The notes below the pieces were generated by a model. The model saw only the letters and a list, made by a program, of their open reading frames with translations, ran no database searches and was not told where the DNA came from. The position numbers and the translations under genes are program-made. Of a DNA stretch of 8,591 nt, positions 5,970 through 8,591 are shown in pieces. Origin of the DNA: Clostridiales bacterium (GTDB taxonomy: Bacteria > Bacillota > Clostridia > Oscillospirales > Acutalibacteraceae); the NCBI GenBank assembly GCA_020860025.1, contig JAJBVC010000206.1, forward strand, positions 1 through 8,591. Direction: 5' to 3'. Within the stretch, counting starts at the first letter, position 1. Each line of letters begins with the position of its first letter.

Positions 5970-6656
5970 TTATAAAATATAATATTCGGGATTACTTTTT
6001 ATCGCCGTGCAGTCGTCCTTGCCGACAATTATATGGTCAACAAGCTGAATATTTATTTTGTCAAGATAATTTCTTAACTCGATTGTAAAGTTTAAATCGT
6101 GAGCCGAAGCATCGGCACTGCCGTTCGGATGGTTATGGGCAATCAGTATACCCGCAGCATTGTCACGAAGAATTATCTCAACAATCTGTTTAAGATTGAT
6201 ATTTGCCATATTAACCGAGCCCTCGCTGATTATATGGTCTGCAATAATACATCCGTCATTATCAAGGCAAATCATAAGCAGACATTCATCGGTACGGAAA
6301 ATCAGCTTGTTTTTACAGTAAGTCATAGCCGTCTCTACTGCATTGATTTTGGTAATCGACTTATTTTTGTTTTCAATCGTTCTGTCGTAAATAGTTTTGA
6401 TTAAACTGATTTCGACAGCGCAGGATTCGCCGATTCCGTCAAGTTTCATTAACTCTTGAGGCTTTGCACTGATTACCTTTTCAAGCGAGCCGAATGTATT
6501 GATTAAATCATATGCGAGCGGTTTTACGTCTTTTTGCGGAATTATAACGGATAAAAAAAGTTCAAGCAAATTATGGTCGGGTGCGTTTTTCATATCTCCC
6601 GATAAATATGACTCTCTCATTCTTTTTCTGTGACCGTTACGGTTTAGTTGTTCCAT
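5970..6656 (-). CDS. radC: RadC family protein (JAMM/MPN+ domain)
   Basis: A 228-aa cytoplasmic protein. The N-terminal part includes a helix-hairpin-helix segment with L-D-G-I-G-E (72-77). The C-terminal RadC domain has a JAMM metal site: E145 in S-E-G-S, H174 and H176 in H-N-H-P-N-G-S, and D187, with the spacing standard for the family. The biochemical role of RadC is unsettled; the old link to recombinational repair is doubtful. The start at 6656 has GGAGG about 9 nt upstream; longer in-frame forms would run into the upstream gene. It follows the DUF6171 gene by 19 nt and lies 36 nt before the PTS-like gene, within the leftward operon. Confidence 0.95.
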   Translation of the reverse strand: MEQLNRNGHRKRMRESYLSGDMKNAPDHNLLELFLSVIIPQKDVKPLAYDLINTFGSLEKVISAKPQELMKLDGIGESCAVEISLIKTIYDRTIENKNKSITKINAVETAMTYCKNKLIFRTDECLLMICLDNDGCIIADHIISEGSVNMANINLKQIVEIILRDNAAGILIAHNHPNGSADASAHDLNFTIELRNYLDKINIQLVDHIIVGKDDCTAIKSNPEYYIL

Positions 6657-6675
6657 TGTGTGTAACCTCCTTTGA

Positions 6676-6933
6676 TTATCGCCATTTTTTATCGTCAAAA
6701 TTTGCACATTCTTTATCTTTAAGCGCAGCACGTATTTCGACGTAGCAGCCACACTTCCTGCACATTCCCGACAGCAGAAAGTCACAGCTTTTGCAAAATG
6801 ACAGTCTTGTTTTGTAAACTTCATCGCTTACTTTAAGTTTCTCGTCGAGATTATCAAGATAATCCTTTACGGTTTGATAAGCATTTTTCTCTCCGGCTTC
6901 CATAAGCAGGCATTTTTTGCATTCATTTGTCAT
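6676..6933 (-). CDS. DUF6171 family Cys-rich putative zinc-binding protein
   Basis: An 85-aa cytoplasmic protein with eight cysteines: C5 and C8, C47 and C50, C58, C61 and C63, and C76. The pairs C-x2-C (5/8), C-x2-C (47/50) and C-x2-C-x-C (58/61/63) suggest two structural zinc sites flanking a charged, helical middle (about 15-45). I recognise the pattern, ending M-C-R-K-C-G-C-Y-V-E-I-R-A-A, as DUF6171, found mainly in Firmicutes; no function is known to me. The ATG directly follows the TAA of the arabinofuranosidase gene with no base between and no visible Shine-Dalgarno sequence, so it is probably translated by reinitiation. radC follows after 19 nt. Confidence 0.82.
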   Translation of the reverse strand: MTNECKKCLLMEAGEKNAYQTVKDYLDNLDEKLKVSDEVYKTRLSFCKSCDFLLSGMCRKCGCYVEIRAALKDKECANFDDKKWR

Positions 6934-8418
6934 TTATTCAATAACAAATTTTACCACACTGCAAGGAGGAATTGTCGCTGTAAATCCGTCAGATGATTTT
7001 TTGAAATTTGTAAATTCAACAGTTTTAACAAAGTCGCTGTTGACAAAATCGTTTTTATCGTGAATGTCACCCGTAATAATTTCAGCCTTTATCGACTTGA
7101 TTTTAGTGTCGGCAACCTGGCATTTGATTTTAGTCGCCTTACTCGCCGACGTATTTGCAAGCGTTGAGTAAATAACTCCGTTTTCATCGACAGAAGCGGA
7201 TTCGATAAGCTGAGGGAATTTTGCCTTAGTCTCTCTTGACTCAATATCACTTGTCGTTATGTATGAGCCGACAAGCGTATTTTCCTGATGGTCTTTAAAC
7301 ATTTTGAATACGTGATATGTAGGAGTTAAAATCATCTTGTCGCCGTCTGTCAAAATTACCGACTGAAGAACATTGACCGTCTGAGCGATATTCGCCATAA
7401 TTATACGGTCTGAATGTTTGTTGAAAATATTAAGAGTAAGAGCTGCAACAATAGCGTCACGCATTGTATTTTGCTGGTAAAGGAATCCCGGATTTGTACC
7501 CGGCTCAACGTCGTACCAAGTGCCCCATTCGTCAACTACAAGATTAACCCATTTTTGCGGATTAACGCAGTCCATAACTGCAAGATGATTTTTAATAATT
7601 TCTTCTATGCGGTAAGCTTTTGCTATTGTTTTATTATATTCCTTAACGTCAAAAACCGTCGCAGAGCCTTTATGAGCCCATGTGTCGCCCGGAACCGTAT
7701 AATAGTGAAGAGCTATGCCCTGAGCCTTGTGCTTAACCTTAGTCATAACCTGCTCCGTCCAGTGATAATCATCACCGTTAGGGCCGCAGGCTATACGCTG
7801 AATCTTGTTTTCGGGATTATAGTCACGCACATATGTATTATATCTTTTATACAGACAGCCGTAATATTCGGGATCCATATTACCGCCGCATCCCCATGAT
7901 TCGTTGCCGACGCCGAAATACTTTACGTTCCACGGCTTTTCGTGACCGTTCTGCTTACGAAGCTGAGCCATAGGTGATACACCGTCAAACGTCATATATT
8001 CAACCCATTCGTTCATTTCCTGAACACTGCCCGAGCCTACGTTTCCGTTTATATACGTATCGCATCCGATTTGACGGCAAAGCTCAAAATACTCGTGTGT
8101 TCCGAAGGAGTTATCCTCAACAATGCCGCCCCAGTGCGTGTTGACCATTTTTTTACGGCTTTCCTTTGGGCCGATACCGTCTTTCCAGTGGTATTCATCC
8201 GCAAAGCATCCGCCGGGCCACCTTAAAACAGGCAGTCCCATTTCCTTTAAAGCGTTTACAACATCGCATCTCATACCGTTTACATTAGGTATTTTTGAGT
8301 TTTCACCAACGTATATTCCGTCATAAATGCACCTGCCGAGATGCTCTGAAAAATGACCGTAAATATCCTTGTTGATTTTGCTGATTTTTTGATTTGGATT
8401 TATTAAATATTTTTCCAT
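6934..8418 (-). CDS. abfA: Intracellular alpha-L-arabinofuranosidase, GH51
   Basis: A 494-aa retaining glycoside hydrolase of family GH51, predicted to release terminal alpha-L-arabinofuranose from arabinan- or arabinoxylan-derived oligosaccharides. There is no signal peptide, so it should act on imported oligosaccharides in the cytoplasm. The (beta/alpha)8 domain covers about residues 15-380 and includes R-W-P-G-G-C-F (66-72). The acid/base is E173 in G-V-G-N-E-S-W and the nucleophile E297 in V-D-E-W-G-T-W. A C-terminal beta domain runs to the end. Length is normal for the family. I start at 8418 because M-E-K-Y-L-I-N-P is a typical N terminus; the tandem AAGGATT repeat upstream gives a ribosome binding site 9 nt away. 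The longer form to 8511 would begin upstream of the promoter. It is first in the leftward operon. Confidence 0.95.
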   Translation of the reverse strand: MEKYLINPNQKISKINKDIYGHFSEHLGRCIYDGIYVGENSKIPNVNGMRCDVVNALKEMGLPVLRWPGGCFADEYHWKDGIGPKESRKKMVNTHWGGIVEDNSFGTHEYFELCRQIGCDTYINGNVGSGSVQEMNEWVEYMTFDGVSPMAQLRKQNGHEKPWNVKYFGVGNESWGCGGNMDPEYYGCLYKRYNTYVRDYNPENKIQRIACGPNGDDYHWTEQVMTKVKHKAQGIALHYYTVPGDTWAHKGSATVFDVKEYNKTIAKAYRIEEIIKNHLAVMDCVNPQKWVNLVVDEWGTWYDVEPGTNPGFLYQQNTMRDAIVAALTLNIFNKHSDRIIMANIAQTVNVLQSVILTDGDKMILTPTYHVFKMFKDHQENTLVGSYITTSDIESRETKAKFPQLIESASVDENGVIYSTLANTSASKATKIKCQVADTKIKSIKAEIITGDIHDKNDFVNSDFVKTVEFTNFKKSSDGFTATIPPCSVVKFVIE

Positions 8419-8450
8419 AATCCTTAATCCTTGCTTTTTAATATAGTATA

Positions 8451-8474
8451 TTTTAGTAATAAATATTACTAAAA
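8451..8474 (-). promoter_or_regulatory. 24-bp perfect palindrome, probable operator of the arabinofuranosidase operon
   Basis: Arms TTTTAGTAATA (8451-8461) and TATTACTAAAA (8464-8474) are separated by AA. The palindrome lies just downstream of the predicted -10 box and covers the likely transcription start, the classic place for a sugar-responsive repressor. It could alternatively form a 5' leader hairpin. No regulator gene is visible in the window; one may be encoded beyond the right edge. Confidence 0.65.
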
Positions 8475-8478
8475 AAAC

Positions 8479-8505
8479 ATTATCATAATAAGATTTAAAT
8501 GTCAA
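8479..8505 (-). promoter_or_regulatory. Promoter of the arabinofuranosidase operon
   Basis: On the minus strand a perfect -35 TTGACA (8505-8500) is followed by GATAAT (8484-8479), giving a short 15-bp spacer. A 17-bp spacer would give the weaker TAATGT (8482-8477). Transcription would begin near 8472, inside the 24-bp palindrome. Confidence 0.55.
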
Positions 8506-8521
8506 TAACAATTCTGCTTCG

Positions 8522-8550
8522 TTGACTTGAATATATAAATGTGATATACT
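8522..8550 (+). promoter_or_regulatory. Divergent promoter reading out of the window
   Basis: TTGACT (8522-8527), a 17-bp spacer and TATACT (8545-8550), with an extended -10 TG at 8542-8543, make a strong sigma-A-type promoter on the plus strand, starting near 8557. Its -35 is only 16 bp from that of the arabinofuranosidase promoter. The gene it serves lies beyond the right edge; a regulator or transporter would be typical, but none is visible. Confidence 0.65.
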
Positions 8551-8591
8551 TCAAAAATGTATAAATTTACAGTATGTCGATAAAGCAGCCA

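Noticed and set aside
5938..5970. Ten-codon leader ORF (M-F-C-Y-P-H-T-C-Q-Y) on the minus strand between radC and the PTS-like gene
   Set aside because: Its ATG overlaps the radC stop (TAATG) and its stop is 4 nt before the next ATG, which is suggestive, but it has no ribosome binding site and such short ORFs arise easily by chance.
6099..6404. Plus-strand 101-codon ORF inside radC
   Set aside because: It is antisense to well-conserved RadC coding sequence, has no ribosome binding site and resembles no family.
7414..7899. Plus-strand 161-codon ORF inside the arabinofuranosidase gene
   Set aside because: It lies antisense to the GH51 catalytic domain and its composition is that of a shadow frame.
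8557..8591. Start of a coding region at the right edge
   Set aside because: The ATG at 8557 stops after eight codons, and the ATG at 8574 has only six codons in the window with no ribosome binding site, so no gene can be called.

Overview
The window looks like chromosomal DNA from a low-GC anaerobic member of the Clostridia, probably a gut Oscillospirales/Ruminococcus-like lineage. This is inferred from A+T-rich intergenic DNA, strong GGAGG ribosome binding sites, the feoA-feoA-feoB-Cys-rich-protein iron operon, a FeoB variant with a long acidic external insert, a DUF6171 protein and a cytoplasmic GH51 arabinofuranosidase. No rRNA, tRNA, CRISPR array, insertion sequence or phage gene is visible, and no gene-free stretch exceeds 300 bases.

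Left half (1-3970): a ferrous iron uptake locus. A short DtxR-family regulator (130-495, minus) is divergent from feoA1 (686-898), feoA2 (934-1155), feoB (1287-3704) and a small FeoB-associated Cys-rich membrane protein (3723-3905), all plus. Both regulator and operon have readable sigma-A-type promoters. Palindromic GTTAG...CTAAC sites lie over the feo promoter (601-641) and recur as a 20-bp-phased array between feoA2 and feoB (1192-1250), just after a small terminator-like hairpin (1161-1184). The simplest reading is that the DtxR-like protein represses feoA and separately controls feoB when iron is plentiful.

Right half (4010-8418, minus): five closely packed genes, read from right to left. 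They are a GH51 alpha-L-arabinofuranosidase, an eight-cysteine DUF6171 protein, RadC, a membrane protein that I align by eye to glucose-family PTS EIIC with a decayed EIIB tail, and an AlkD-like DNA alkylation repair glycosylase. Gaps are 0, 19 and 36 nt, then a 14-nt overlap. The promoter lies at about 8479-8505, followed by a perfect 24-bp palindrome (8451-8474) that looks like an operator. A back-to-back plus-strand promoter (8522-8550) points out of the window. The iron operon and the right-hand operon converge on a strong bidirectional terminator (3918-3958).

Most unusual points: the PTS-like protein appears to have lost both its sugar-binding motif and its phosphorylatable cysteine; the feoA2-feoB gap holds a duplicated operator array; the DtxR-like regulator has a non-standard metal site; and the FeoB external loop carries 23 acidic and no basic residues over about 74 positions.
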